From assembly GCA_029207755.1 (NCBI GenBank), contig JARCOQ010000002.1, positions 57,577,172-57,641,171 on the forward strand: a stretch of DNA of 64,000 nucleotides. Direction: 5' to 3'. Position 1 is the first letter of the stretch; every line of letters starts with the position of its first letter. Of the stretch, positions 37,269 to 48,937 are shown piece after piece. Source of the DNA: Chamaea fasciata. Lineage: Eukaryota > Chordata > Aves > Passeriformes > Sylviidae. The notes under the pieces are model-generated. The model was not told the origin of the DNA. It saw only the letters and a list, made by a program, of their open reading frames with translations, and made no database searches. A program made the position numbers and the translations under genes.

Positions 37269-39284
37269 CTTCAGGAGATTTCTTGCATGACAGAATTTTC
37301 CAGAGTGTCCACGGCAACAGGTATCTTCCCCAACACAGTCTACTTCAGAAAGTGTTGAACAGCAAGTGGATGTCTGCTAACTTCAGAAATAAGTCCTCAG
37401 AAAAAATGAACTACACAGAAGAAATGTCTATTCACATCCGCTAGCTATAAAAGATCCTAAAGTCTTTCATACCTATATCCTATTATAAAAGTCTGGATTC
37501 ACCCCTTTGCATCCCAGCTGTACATAAAAGAAGCTGACCTATCAAGCATAATGACATCCTTTTGCTTTTGTCACACAGAGCCACCAACATAAACGTGACA
37601 GAGACGTAATCCTGGAGATCCACCACCATGTGATTGTATTTGGAGTATGGATGAGTGCTTGCCTTTTTGGGCAGCAGGAAGAGAATGCAGAACCATAAAG
37701 TCTCAGCCGAGAGGCTTTCTGTGCTAGCTGTCATTACAAAATCCAAGTGTTGCCAGGAGAAAAGGATATTTCCTGGAAGCTCTGGCTACTGGACCAGTTA
37801 TAGGACTAGGGTATTAAGTTACTGAAAATTTAAGTAGCAATTGAAAATGCCTTAGTGAGGACCTTATGCAAGTGAGAAAGAGAATATAGACATACATTGT
37901 AAAAACTTTGAGTTTATGACCTCATAAAAATATTTCTTGTTCAGTTTTCTAAACTCAGATATGGAGAAGGTTAAAAATCAAAATCAGCTCCAACTTATCT
38001 TGCATCCTTGAAACTAAAGTTTCCTAATGATTTGCTTGTTCAATTATTTGTATGATTGTTTCAATTATTCAGATTTTTTAATGTAACAAAATCGAATAAT
38101 TTAAAAAAAAAATTTCAACAAATTTCAGTAATCATTGAAAACAAACTAATTTAAGAATTATGCATTTCTTTGGAAACCCTTTGTAGAAACTACTAATTTT
38201 ACTATTATCTCCATCTTACAAAGTCTATTCTGCTGTCCTGAAATTGAGATTCCTCTGGTTTTCCCTGGTTCCAAGTCTTGTGGTTGTAGCCAGCTGACAC
38301 AGCGGATGTCAGAGTTCCTAGTGAATGACAGGTCACTTCGACGTTTTTGTCCATGATAACCGAAGTAAGTTGTAAGAGGTGAAAACCAAGTTTAAAGATT
38401 GTCCTTTGGCAGAAAAATCTGCACAACATAGTGATGTCAAGATAGAACTGCAGAGGACTGAGGTACAATGTTTCCTAAAAATTCCTAACTGAAATACTTT
38501 AGGATTTCCCAGTGCCAGGTTATTTACTTTTCCTTTTTATGTCGAATATTTCAGTTCTATGCTGTGACATGTAAACAAGTTAGCATCAGTAGCAAAGCAT
38601 CATAAATTAGGAAGGTCTTCTTTTATTCATTCTTTTCCTTTCAATTCTCCTAACTTGGGAGCTATTTCTTGTATTTACAATGGAAAATTCTACTTCATCT
38701 GTAAACATGATTGCAAACACAGGAATACTTTGAAGTACCACTACTACTATAATTACAAAAGTTTATTTTTTGCCATATTGCACCTATTAATTGGAAAATG
38801 GTTGGTTTTTTTCCCTTCCAAAGGGTAGAGTTAGTTAAAAGTAAGAGATCGCTCTTCTTTCTTTTCTTCTTTGTCTTACGCCCTCGTATTCTGAAAATGG
38901 GTTGTGAGGATGTTTATTGTTTATGATGTAAAATGCAAAAGTTTAGTCAGAGTCCTTGAAATATATACATGTCAAATTTGAAGGCATCATGAGAGTCACA
39001 AGCTGCAATGTAAATCCTGCAGGAAAGGGGAAACTTAATTAACAGCATCTGAGCAGCATTCAGACTATGCAGCCACCTATCATCCACACAGACATAGACA
39101 TTTGCTAACCCCAGAACTGTATCATCTGCCAGGTGTATATACTCTCATCAAATTCAAAGAGACAAACAGAGATTAAAGTAACTTTGTGTATCTGATATAT
39201 TGATATTGATGAGCGTGATGATAAAAGTACTAAGCATGCTCCTCTAATAACAAACCAGTGAAATGCCTGGTAATAGGAATTTGA
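37269..39284. other. Unassigned sequence, first part less AT-rich
   Basis: 37275-37800 is more complex than its surroundings and includes a 56-codon open stretch after the T27-CTTCAG acceptor. Minus-strand frames at 37483-37746 and 38205-38468 (87 codons each) match nothing I know. No repeat family is identified. Confidence 0.35.
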
Positions 39285-40055
39285 GATGGGGATGAACATA
39301 ATATAAAACTGGGGAGAGTGGTGGATCTGATAGGGGCTTCTGTTGCTGTCCAGAGGGTCCTTGACAGGTCTTCAGGCTTCATGGATTTCAACAAGAAGAG
39401 CTGGGTCCTGTATCTTGGGAAGAAATAATTCCTGGCAAAAATGCATGCTGGGATCCACCAAGCTGGAAAACAGCATATCAAAAAAAGATTTGGGGGTCCT
39501 AGTGGATGTCAAGTTGAACACAAGCCAGCCATGTGCCTGCAATGCAAAAGAGGCTGGTGGGATTCTGGGCTTCATTAGAAGAAGAGTTGCCAACCTCCTC
39601 CTCAGTGCTGTTGAGGCCACACTTGGAGTACTCTGTTCAGCACTAGGCTCACCAGTACAGAAGAGACATGGAAAGGTTGAGAGAGCTGGAATTGTTCAGT
39701 CTGGAGAAGGTAAGGTTCAGAGAGAGTCTCAGGGGAAAGTCTAAATAAGACAGACACAGGCTTTCCACAGAGTGCTTATTAACAAGGCAAGAAACACTGG
39801 TCACAAACAGAAACATAGGAGGTTCAGTCCAAACACAATGAAAGAGGTTTTCTCTTCTGAGAGGGTGACCAAGAACCTTGACCAAGGTACAAGGTTCCCA
39901 GGGAAGTTATGAATTCTCCATCCTTGGAAATATTAAAAATGATATCTGGATATGAGCCTTAGCAACTGAGTCTGCTTGAGCAGAGAGGTTGGACCAGCTG
40001 CCCTACAGAGCTACCTTCCAACCTCAACCATTTTGCGAATCTGTGATCTATGAAT
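39285..40055 (+). mobile_element. CR1 LINE fragment with reverse-transcriptase tail, plus strand
   Basis: A 5'-truncated CR1 in sense orientation. It begins in the end of the reverse-transcriptase ORF (AAAACTGGGGAGAGTGG near 39305, GATTTGGGGGTCCTAGTGGA near 39488, GAGGCCACACTTGGAGTACT near 39612). It continues through the 3' UTR (CATCCTTGGAAATATTAAAA near 39920, CTGCTTGAGCAGAGAGGTTG near 39972). It ends with CCTTCCAACCTCAACCATTT and GAATCTGTGATCTATGAA. It is the best-preserved CR1 3' UTR and ORF end in the window, yet it carries internal deletions. Confidence 0.9.
39343..39744 (+). pseudogene. Relic of the CR1 ORF2 reverse-transcriptase C-terminus
   Basis: One frame stays open for about 133 codons and keeps CR1 ORF2 signatures: the segment ending SCILGRNNS, then KKDLGVLVDVKLN, ILGFIRRRVA, and a degraded equivalent of the 'LVRPHLEYCVQ' block (VEATLGVLCSA). 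In intact CR1 this is the C-terminal part of a protein with an N-terminal endonuclease and a central reverse transcriptase, both absent here. After about residue 105 the frame no longer follows the family. It cannot encode an active enzyme. Confidence 0.8.
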
Positions 40056-40675
40056 TTGGTTTCCAAAAGTGTTCTTATTTAGGATTCAACTACTTTATTA
40101 GTGGGGTAGTGCTTAATAAGAGCACTGCTGAGTGATAGGAGGAAGTTTTTAGAGAAAGTGTTCAAATTTTGAAGAATATCTTATGTGCTGTAAGAAGGAT
40201 GTTAATTCCTGCTTTGGGACTCAATGTCCAAGCAGTGATATCCCACAATGTATGATGGCTCAATGTTGGGAATAGCACAGGCTAAACTTCTGCAAAATGC
40301 TTTCAGTGATAGGAAGAAGGTGGTCAATGACTAATTAATATATAATATTAAAGCAAGGAGATAGAAATTCTTAGCAGTGCTTATACCACTAGAAACTCAG
40401 AGCAGAACAAGTAAAAATTGTTCTTGAATTTGTCCAAATATTGTTGAAAACTCTGCTAATGAGATCTGCTAATATTAAGAAAATAGAAAGGATTGAAAGA
40501 GTATATAATGTTATTGGGAATTATATATTTCTGTGAAGAATCTTGTTGCTTAATTTGAAAGTCCTAGGGAATGTAAATTGCTAGAGAAAGAACGACAACA
40601 ACAAAACCTCAACCAAACAAAACCAAACAAACCCAGAAAGCTCTTAAATTAGTATCTGCCTGATCTTTGAGGTAT
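40056..40675. other. Unassigned AT-rich sequence
   Basis: Nothing is recognised apart from AACAAAACC-like words at 40595-40640. Confidence 0.4.
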
Positions 40676-40680
40676 ATGTG
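40676..40680. repeat. Left target-site duplication ATGTG
   Basis: ATGTG directly precedes the TG of the LTR and matches 41501-41505 exactly. Confidence 0.75.
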
Positions 40681-41500
40681 TGTTGGGGGTTAGGTTTGTT
40701 CCTTCTTTCTCAAAAGAATTTTTTCCCCATAAGTTACCAAGAAGACCAAGTGTTGGATACTTGAGAGTACTTAACTGAAACAAAGAGGTAGACAAAGTTG
40801 GAAGGGGGAGATAACGCAGGTAAAAGACAGAGCTTGAGGCAGCTGGGGGCTCTTCTTTTTCCAGCGTTCGGGGAGAGAGAGAATGACTGTTGCTGGCTGG
40901 AAGAGTTTCGCTGTGGCCAAAGGGATCCAGTCCTGGGAAATCTACTATCACCAGTTCAGTCTGAATCTTGAGTTTTCTCTGCCACCCGCGGGAGTTGGGC
41001 CGGCCTTGCCTCGCCTTTGGCTTCTTCGGCACTGCTCCTCTTGCTACAGTGTGACCCTGCACCCCCTGCGCTGCCAGGACATCCTGCCCCTGCCTGCCGG
41101 GACACCCTGCCATCCCAGCTACCAGCCCAGGACTTTTCCACTGTTTCAGCTTGGTGCTCTGAGGATCCTGCAGGGACACCGAAACCAAACTGCCCTGGGT
41201 TTTGTGAAACAAAGCCCTCAAGGTTCTTGGTACTGTTGTCGTTTGTTATTAATGCTATAGTTGTTTGGTGGGGTTTTTTTTGTGTGTGTTTTTTTTTTTT
41301 TTTCTTTGTAATACATACTAGTAAAGAACTGCTATTCCTATTTCCCAAATCTTTGCCAAAGAGCCTCTGATTGTAAGTTATAATTGAAAAAAGAAAAAAA
41401 AAAAAAAGGGGGGGGGGAGTTTACACTCTCCATTCCAAAGGAAACTGCAGTTGTTTTTTTTTAATTACCTGGCAGATACCTGTCTTCCCAAACCAAGACA
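40681..41500 (+). mobile_element. Solo LTR of a bird endogenous retrovirus (820 bp)
   Basis: The element starts TGTTGGGGGTTAGG and ends AACCAAGACA. The canonical TG...CA ends are flanked on both sides by ATGTG. The 5-bp duplication and the absence of any gag, pol or env sequence indicate a solo LTR left by recombination between two LTRs. It is far more GC-rich than its surroundings (40850-41220). I infer plus orientation because AGTAAAGAACTGCTATTCCT (AGTAAA at 41320) and the CACCTGTCTT-like U5 end (ATACCTGTCTTCCCAAACC) resemble the 3' part of songbird LTRs I know. A poly-T patch (41273-41303) and an A/G tract (41384-41418) have expanded inside. Open frames over it on both strands, up to 190 codons, follow the GC content and are not genes. 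Confidence 0.8.
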
Positions 41501-41505
41501 ATGTG
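41501..41505. repeat. Right target-site duplication ATGTG
   Basis: Exact copy of 40676-40680, immediately after the terminal CA. Confidence 0.75.
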
Positions 41506-44500
41506 GTAGACAAAAAGTAATAGATAAAATATATTTACAGGCTTTAAATCAAAGACAACTACAATCATTCAGTGTCACCTGGGGTTTAGTGCAGTATGGA
41601 GGAACTGTTAAGTGTATCTTCCTCTAGAACAAGTATAGGAAAAGTATCAGAATAAAAACTTGGTATTTTAGGAATATGAAGTTTTTATATAAAAGCTCCT
41701 TCCCAAGTACTATAATTGATAGATGTATTTTTTACTAGCAAATTGTGCCCATAACTTTGAGGAACAACTTATAATGGGAAACAAAAGAAATCAGCTTGAT
41801 AGTCACCACAGTAAGTGACTGATCTGATTTTGTCTTTTGGCTGTTAAGTGCTCATGACAGCTTTGAAATTTCTGATGAACATTTTCCATTGGAAAGACAT
41901 AAAAGAAAGTCAAAATTAAAACTAAAGACAGGTAAGAACTAGACTCCTATGAATTTAATTTAGAAGAAATGTTTTTTTCTTGTAATGTGTAGTGTATTGT
42001 AAACAAATACTTGATAAATTATAGTCAAAAAAAGGATAAAAATCACTATACTAGTTATTTAATATTAGAGTAAAAATAGTATAATAATCATTAAACAATA
42101 ATAGACATTTTTATGCCATCATAAATATTTGATCATAAAATTCTGTCACAAACTGTGAAGAGAAAAAGGACATACAAAAGTCCTCAATATTAGAAAATGA
42201 GAGGAGAAATAAGAAATGTTTCAGAGTAATTGCCAAAAGAAGATTACATTGTCCTTCCTCATGAAATGTATTGAAGTTTATGGATGCTGTGACTGCATTC
42301 TCCTGAAAGATCAGCCGTTAAATGGTGTAAACAACAAGGTAACAGATAAAGCTGTTAATAATTTTCTAGAAATTATGACTTTTAAATGTATTAATAATCC
42401 ATTGATGAACTAGTTAGTCAAGAAATGGTTTGGCTGAATTTGGTATGGTTTTGAGTAGGAATAACAATTTTTTTTCCTACTAGCACTCATGGAAAATACA
42501 CTGAAGTTTAAAATGGGTCAGAGTTTGCTCAGAATTTCTCTTTCCATCACATTTCTTTCCAGCCTCCGTTTAGGCCGAAAAGTTTAGAATATGCTGTAAA
42601 TAACAACTCTGAAGTTCTGAAACTGGTGTCACATTTGCCTGTTATATGTTATGCTTTTCTGATAATAGAAGAAGAAATAGGATCTCATGTATTTCTCCAC
42701 TGCTGGATGGCATTAATTTATACTTTTTTTTCTAATGAGTGTGTGTAGAGTGGTTCATTAGACTAAGAATTATTTATGGACTGTAAAATATATGGCTGCC
42801 ACAGAAGTCAATTTTTTCCTTTAAATTCCTGCTTCTGTGGACCTAGGTATTCACACACACAATAAAAGGTGTCTTGCCCTTATTTCACTAAAATTAGAAT
42901 CCAAATCAAATTAACTTCCTTTTTTTTTTTTTTACTTTAAATTTCAGTTTTGCAGGAAGAACTCAGGTGTATCTCAAATAATAAGTTGGAAAAGTTTATC
43001 AGTAAAAATTCTGTATTTTACAAAGGAATTTTTTCTTTCACATTGTTGTGGAACTGATTTTATACTAGTTTTAATGAAAAACACATTAGAAAGACTGCTT
43101 TACAAGCAGAACTAAAATTTCCAGTCTAAATACAGAATCAGCTTCAAGAAAACAAACAGAGTGGGTAGGGCATTGAACACGTAATTGGCAACATGATACT
43201 TTAATTCGAATTTCTGCTCTGCCCAGTGCAAATCTGGGACTTGAATCTTTGCCTTCTGCATTGCAGGTGAGTGCCCTGTCTCAGTTTTAAAGGCCTTTAT
43301 GGAGTTTTCCTCTGTCTCATATTTAAAATAAAGAGAGATAAAAGAGTGCAAATAGTTTGTAATTCTTTAGTGGGGTCCAAGAGTAGAGGTGCAGAACCTT
43401 TGGATGTGAATTGATGTGAAATAACATGGCTCCCTGATACATACATCAACCCTGTCCTTTGAGCAGCCACGCAACACATCCTAATTCATTCTTGGGATCT
43501 CCTTTAGAGAAAACTAAGTATTGTCTTCCAAGTGAACCAGACTGCAGCTCTGAGAATCTGCTCTCTACAGGAAATGTGAATGATGTTAAACCAATCCTTC
43601 CAGTTCCTCTTGGAAACTACATCATCAACTCCACCTGTTAAGTGTCTTTTTAGAAAACTGACATTTCTGAGCTAAATACCCAAAGACATGTAACATGCTG
43701 TTGGAAACGTGCTGCAAAACAATCTGATCCTTCTCCATATTATGCTCATGATCTTTAATGAATGCTAACAATAAAATTATATATACTCAAGGGACAAGAG
43801 AACACCACTCATAGAGAGATCAAGAGTGTAGTGGACTGGTCTTCAGCCATGGGAATGTGAACTACTCTGTGTCACCTGAACAGGAGGACAGCAATCACTT
43901 CTCAGCTGAGTTGAAATACAGTCTTTACTTTGCTTGATTCAGAGCAAGAGCTCAGAATTAGTTCTGTTTCATCTCTGTTGAAAGTACAGACCACACTATT
44001 ATTAACAAAGGGGCACTGTCATCTTCTCACAAAAGAAGCCTCTGTCTCCTGTGCACATGAGTTCCGAGAGTTCTGAGGGAGTCCAGACTTAAGACAAACC
44101 TCTCTTCACTATTTCAAAGTGGCACTTGGATGCCTCAGAAAGCATTCTCCAGCATAACTCAAAAGTACGTATTACTCATCGTGTGTCATAACTGAAAAAT
44201 TATCACAGTATCACAGGGAAGTAGTATCACAGGAAAGATTTAAAAAAAGGATAAAAAAACACTATTTTTCCTGAAAGGGTTAAGTAAAAGTCCCCACTGT
44301 AGAGGCTTCTTTTACAGAACTTCTCTTTCATCCCCAGTTGTTGGTGGTTAGTCTGAAAAGACAAGTTATTTAAGTGTGCTTCTTGCTAACACTATTTCAT
44401 TGCCATCATAGGTGGACAGAGACAACATCCTGAAACGGAAGTCCCAGTTGACGCTACAAGATTTTTTTCAGCCACATTAATCACTCCACTGAAGTTTGGC

Positions 44501-47500
44501 TTGTGATACCTTGCATACAGCAAAATAAATAAACTCCCACATCAATAACTCATTCAACCACATGGAATTCTACTTACCACATGACTGAACATACTATTGA
44601 TTTTAAACTAACAGCTATCCAGTTTTTCATCCATCCAACAGTACTGGCTGGTTCTGTTTCTTTTCATTTCAGCTCCCAAACTTTTTCTTTTCCTTCATCC
44701 TTTCTGATCAGCTTTCAATGGTAAAATCAGAAGTGGGTACTTTTCAGTGATTTGTTTTTTTAACCAAAGTATGGTGTGCATTCAGAAATCCCATGTATGA
44801 TGCAATAGGGTTTTCTTTAGGGGCATTAACTTATTTGCAGTAAAACACAAACACTTTTCTGCAATTCAAATTAACATCTAAAACCAATATTTTTTGAAAA
44901 CCAGGAATCATTGGAACACATAATCCAAAATAATATTTTTTAACAGCAAAATTTTTTGTTTTAAGGGACCAAGTCCATCAAAGCACAGGAGTCTCCATGA
45001 TATGGCTCACTTAAAGTAGACTGACCAGCACACTGTGAAATATACTGTAAGAAAAAGCCTTCTATAGAAAGCTTTGTATAAAAATGGTGTAGAAAACTGA
45101 AATATTTCCCTATTTCCAAATATTTTTTTTGTACATTTGCAGTCAATATGGAATTCATATAAGGCCAAATGAGGGACTAGACGGTTGTGCAGGAAAGTGG
45201 TCAAGAACAGAAGCTTTGTGTTGCAAGAGGTTTCACAGAAAAGAGAGATTAGAAAATGAATGAAGACGTTGAGGATAAAATCTTAGTTTGCAAAGACAAG
45301 CCCTGTAAGTATTTTTTTTTTTTTTTAGCTTGTATCAAAGAAGATTTATACAGCAAATATAATTGTATTTGGAGAGCTTAGCATCTGTTATTTTCATTTT
45401 GATTAAAATACTTTAAATATCAGGACTCATGTGACTGAGACAGCACTATCTTGAAATAAACTGTTGCTTTCTTGCTATTAGCTGAATGCCTCGTAGTATT
45501 TAAAAGATAAGAAAGAAACACATATTATTCATGAAAATAGTGGCAAATAGAAAAAGGCAAATGGATTTTGTCAGGGATATAAAATATGCAGTCCTTTAAG
45601 GCTTGATTTTTAGAAAGAAATCTGCAAAGGTTTAATATTAAAATCATCATATATTTAAGATATAAGAATATGTTTTATAATCTTTAAGTTGTCATCTTTA
45701 ACATTATAGCAAGTGTATTTCCTTTAAGTTGCTTCTATATTTAACTTTTTTTCATTTAACATTTCCTCAGTTTAAATGAGAAATCTGGTTTCTACAGTAA
45801 ATCTATTCCAATCCCAGGATATTTTCAGACTTTTTTCTTTTTTTCAGTAAGGGATACTTATACCCTTACTGGGTAGATTTAGGAAAGCAGTAAAATATCT
45901 GAGATTAAACTAAAGCTGCCAAGTTGATCTGCCACAGAGGTCAAAGAGAATGATGCCTGTAAATCCTAGAATGGTCATCTCATATTCTAACAGTTGTCCT
46001 TCCATAAAGAAGTATTATCCCTTAATGTTTTTCAAGCAGCATCTGTGTGAATGTATTTAATTTTGAAATCCCTTGGACTATCTAGCTCTAGTACATATTG
46101 GCAAGTGGGTGGCTGGTCGCAACAGCCATTTGCATTGCTGTGGGAAACAAGGTCTTGTCCCTTCCTGTGCCTGGGGGCCAGAGCTGAACACTGACTTCAG
46201 AAGCAGCCAGCAGCCACAGGCATTGCTACGGCAATGTTTTGGATAGACACATTGCTTAAACAATCTTTTCATGGCTCCTGACTGTTTGGTGAAAGGGAGT
46301 TGTGGCTGTCCTAAAATATAGCAGGTGTTGCTCTCAGGTATCCATTGCAAAACCCCTGTTTTCATGGTCTTAATCATTCTTTCAGAAGACTAAAGTAGTA
46401 TTCAACAGAGGAAGATGGGACATGGTTTAAATTTGGGGGGAAAAAAAAAAAGTAAACAGACTGATAGAAATTGATTTAAGGCTATATTTCCACAGCCTTT
46501 CTCTACCACACAGGGGAGAGCAGCCTATGACATGGTGTATGAAAGAGAAAGCAAGGGAGACTGACATACTAATCCCCCTTGTAAGCAAAGAGTAGAAAAG
46601 GGTCTAGAGAAGTGCAGGGAATGATCAAATCTTTGACCAGGAACAAAAGGGAATAAACTGCTTTGTGAAAGAAATAAAACAGATCAAAAAGAGGAGCGAA
46701 TGGTCATGGCTGAGTCACTGTCTGTTTACTAGTTTACTCCTGGGTTTTTACAGCTCTGAGTCAGAAACCCTAGAGAAATATGGGAAACAAGGTTTTACAC
46801 AGCCTTTCCATTGTCTGTTGACATGCCTCCATAACTACTGAAGGTAGTAATGGCAATCAAATCCTGAACATTTTAACTTTGGTAAATAAAACTCACAAAC
46901 AAAAAAAAACTAGTTTTGAAAATTTCTTTTCACTATAAACAAATTTCAAAGAAGTGTATAGGCAGACTGTACAAACTGAATTTGAGATATTTTATTTTAA
47001 AACTCACTGTGTAGAGCTTGGTATTAGATGCAGTTAAGCTACATCTGTATAAATGAGCTGAAAACTGGGAACAAGACAGCTTACAAGTATAACAAACATC
47101 TAGTTAGATTTTAGAAAGCACTGATCAAAAAACCCAGTTTAATTATGCACCTCATTATTTCTCTTCTTTCCTTAACCATTGTATCTTTCAGCATGTTTTA
47201 AATAAAATTGTTGAAATAAACTGTTCTAACAAAGGGTGCTTTGAGTGCACGAATAAGGTACCAGATGCCCTAGGATACTTGAGACATGCAAGATCTTGGC
47301 AGAGGCAACACAGGACTACAGGAAATCTATGTCTTTCTAGAGATGCAGCTGGAAGCCTGAAAGGATGGCAGAAGGTTCTTAGCCTGTTTCTGGCCTCATA
47401 TTTTTAGGCAACTGATTCTAAAGTCAGGTGAGGCTGACTGCCATTATAAAGTGTATAAAGTATAAACTTCAAGCACTCAAAGTTTATCTGAAGGGATGTT

Positions 47501-47787
47501 CTTGAAATGGAAGCTCACATATTTGAGAAGATTTAGATCATAAGTGGCTTTAAATTGAAGAGGTTTATATGGTTTAGGTAAACTAGAACTTGACAGTAGT
47601 GTTTTCAACCCACCCCTTCTCTTTTTCAACTATCTACAGCATATCCGAAGTTGTTTGTTGAAGTGTTTTTGCAAGTAGGAGATGGGGAAAACTGTGACCA
47701 AAAAAAATCAGGTAAAGAAAGTGCCTCCTATTGTGTCCTAATTTTCATGGCTCATTATTCCTTGTTGCCATCCAACACCTTCAGTAC
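41506..47787. other. Long AT-rich single-copy stretch
   Basis: There is no recognised gene or repeat family in 6.3 kb. A short imperfect duplication of AGTATCACAGG lies near 44207-44234 (period 15). 46080-46400 is distinctly less AT-rich and non-repetitive, and is noted as a finding. Confidence 0.4.
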
Positions 47788-47845
47788 TGTCATGGTTCAA
47801 CCATGGTAGGCAGCTAAGAACACATTACTATTTGCTCAAAATGTT

Positions 47846-48078
47846 CCCCCCCTGCTAACCACAAAACCAACCAAAAAACCCAAAACAAACAAGAAGAATA
47901 ACCACTTCTCCCCCAGTCCTCTCCAAGCAAAAAGACAAAGCCCCCAAAAACCCACAAACAAGAAAAAAAAACCCAAAAAACCCCCAGAGCCCCACAACCC
48001 CCCTCAAAAAACCCCCAAAACCCCCCACAAATAAACAAACAAAAAACCCAAAAAAACACCCCCAAAGCCAAGAAAAAC
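47846..48078. repeat. A/C-rich low-complexity block inside the LTR
   Basis: Words such as CCAAAAAACCC, CCCCCAAAACCC and ACAAACAAA fill about 230 bp. The minus-strand frames translate to runs rich in F, G and W and are not proteins. Confidence 0.9.
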
Positions 48079-48435
48079 AAAACCAGTGGAGAAAATACCT
48101 TTGCTCTGCATCAGCCAACTGATTCCCAGCCGGTATCCAAGCATCAGTAGCCTTCACAAACCTCTCCTCACATCACAGTTTTTATTCCTGAGCAGGATGC
48201 CACATGGTAGGGACAATGCTATATGGTATTCTTTTGGCCATTTGGGGTGACCTGTCCTGCTGTGTTCCTTCCCAGCTCCTTGTGCACCTCCAACCGCCTC
48301 ACTGGAGGGGGGTGGTGAGAGGTAGAAAAGGCCTTGGCCTTGTGTCAGCACTGCTCAGCAGTAAGGAAAACATTAGTGTTATCAACATTTTTCAGCATGG
48401 ATCCAAAAATCAGATCCATAGTAGCTACTACTACT

Positions 48436-48471
48436 AAAAAAAAAAAAAATAAAAAAAAAAAAAAAAAAAAA
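48436..48471. repeat. A14-T-A21 tract
   Basis: Nearly pure A run inside the LTR, probably a local expansion. Confidence 0.92.
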
Positions 48472-48512
48472 TCGATTCCAGAATTATATCTTTCTCAGCC
48501 TAAACCAGTGCA

Positions 48513-48937
48513 AATGTTTACAGCATGTGTACTGCAAATCTGCATTCAATTACTATTGTTATATAATTTATGCGGCGTCTGAATTTAGGAATTAAATGGT
48601 TTCCATGCAAAAATAAGAGTCATTCTCTGTCTCATGATTTTTATTATTTTGAGATTTACCTTACTTTTCCCCTATTCTTTCTAGAATTTTCCTATTTCTT
48701 TAAAGTTTTTTTCTCCTTTTTTTAAACTTATATCAATATTACTCACATTCCTTGTTAGCATACTTTGCTCTCTATTTCCCTGGATGGATTATATCAGAGT
48801 AAATTTTAATTGTCAGTTCTTCCATTATTTCAGTCTCCCTAGTATATTTCCTCTGTGCTATAAAACATCAGCCAAAGTTTCACTGAGTATTACACATTCC
48901 CTCATAGTCAGATTTTCTGACATCAAATCTAGCTCAC
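48513..48937. other. Unassigned sequence between two LTRs
   Basis: AT-rich. Nothing is recognised. Confidence 0.4.

Larger units (their letters stand above)
47788..48512 (-). mobile_element. Solo LTR of the TGTGCTGG bird class, minus strand (725 bp)
   Basis: The plus strand starts TGTCATGGTTCAACCATGG and ends TTTCTCAGCCTAAACCAGTGCA, the reverse complement of this LTR class. Internal blocks agree with the plus-strand copy at 58869 when reversed: AGAAAAGGCCTTGGCCTTGT near 48324 against GAGCCAAGGCCTTTTCT, CACTGCTCAGCAGTAAGG near 48347, and GGGGTGACCTGTCCTGC near 48245. The part that should carry U5 and the polyadenylation signal is overwritten by A/C-rich low-complexity sequence, and an A-rich tract lies near its sense 5' end. 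The flanks AGTAC and AATGT do not match, so no target-site duplication is visible. No internal viral sequence adjoins it. Confidence 0.8.

Noticed and set aside
40649..41221. 190-codon open frame on the minus strand, and overlapping frames on both strands at 40883-41370
   Set aside because: They lie inside the GC-rich part of a solo LTR with defined ends and target-site duplication. Open frames there follow from few AT-rich stop codons, and no protein family is recognised.
47814..48157. Minus-strand frames rich in F, G, W and C that resemble a membrane protein
   Set aside because: They are translations of the A/C-rich low-complexity block inside an LTR.
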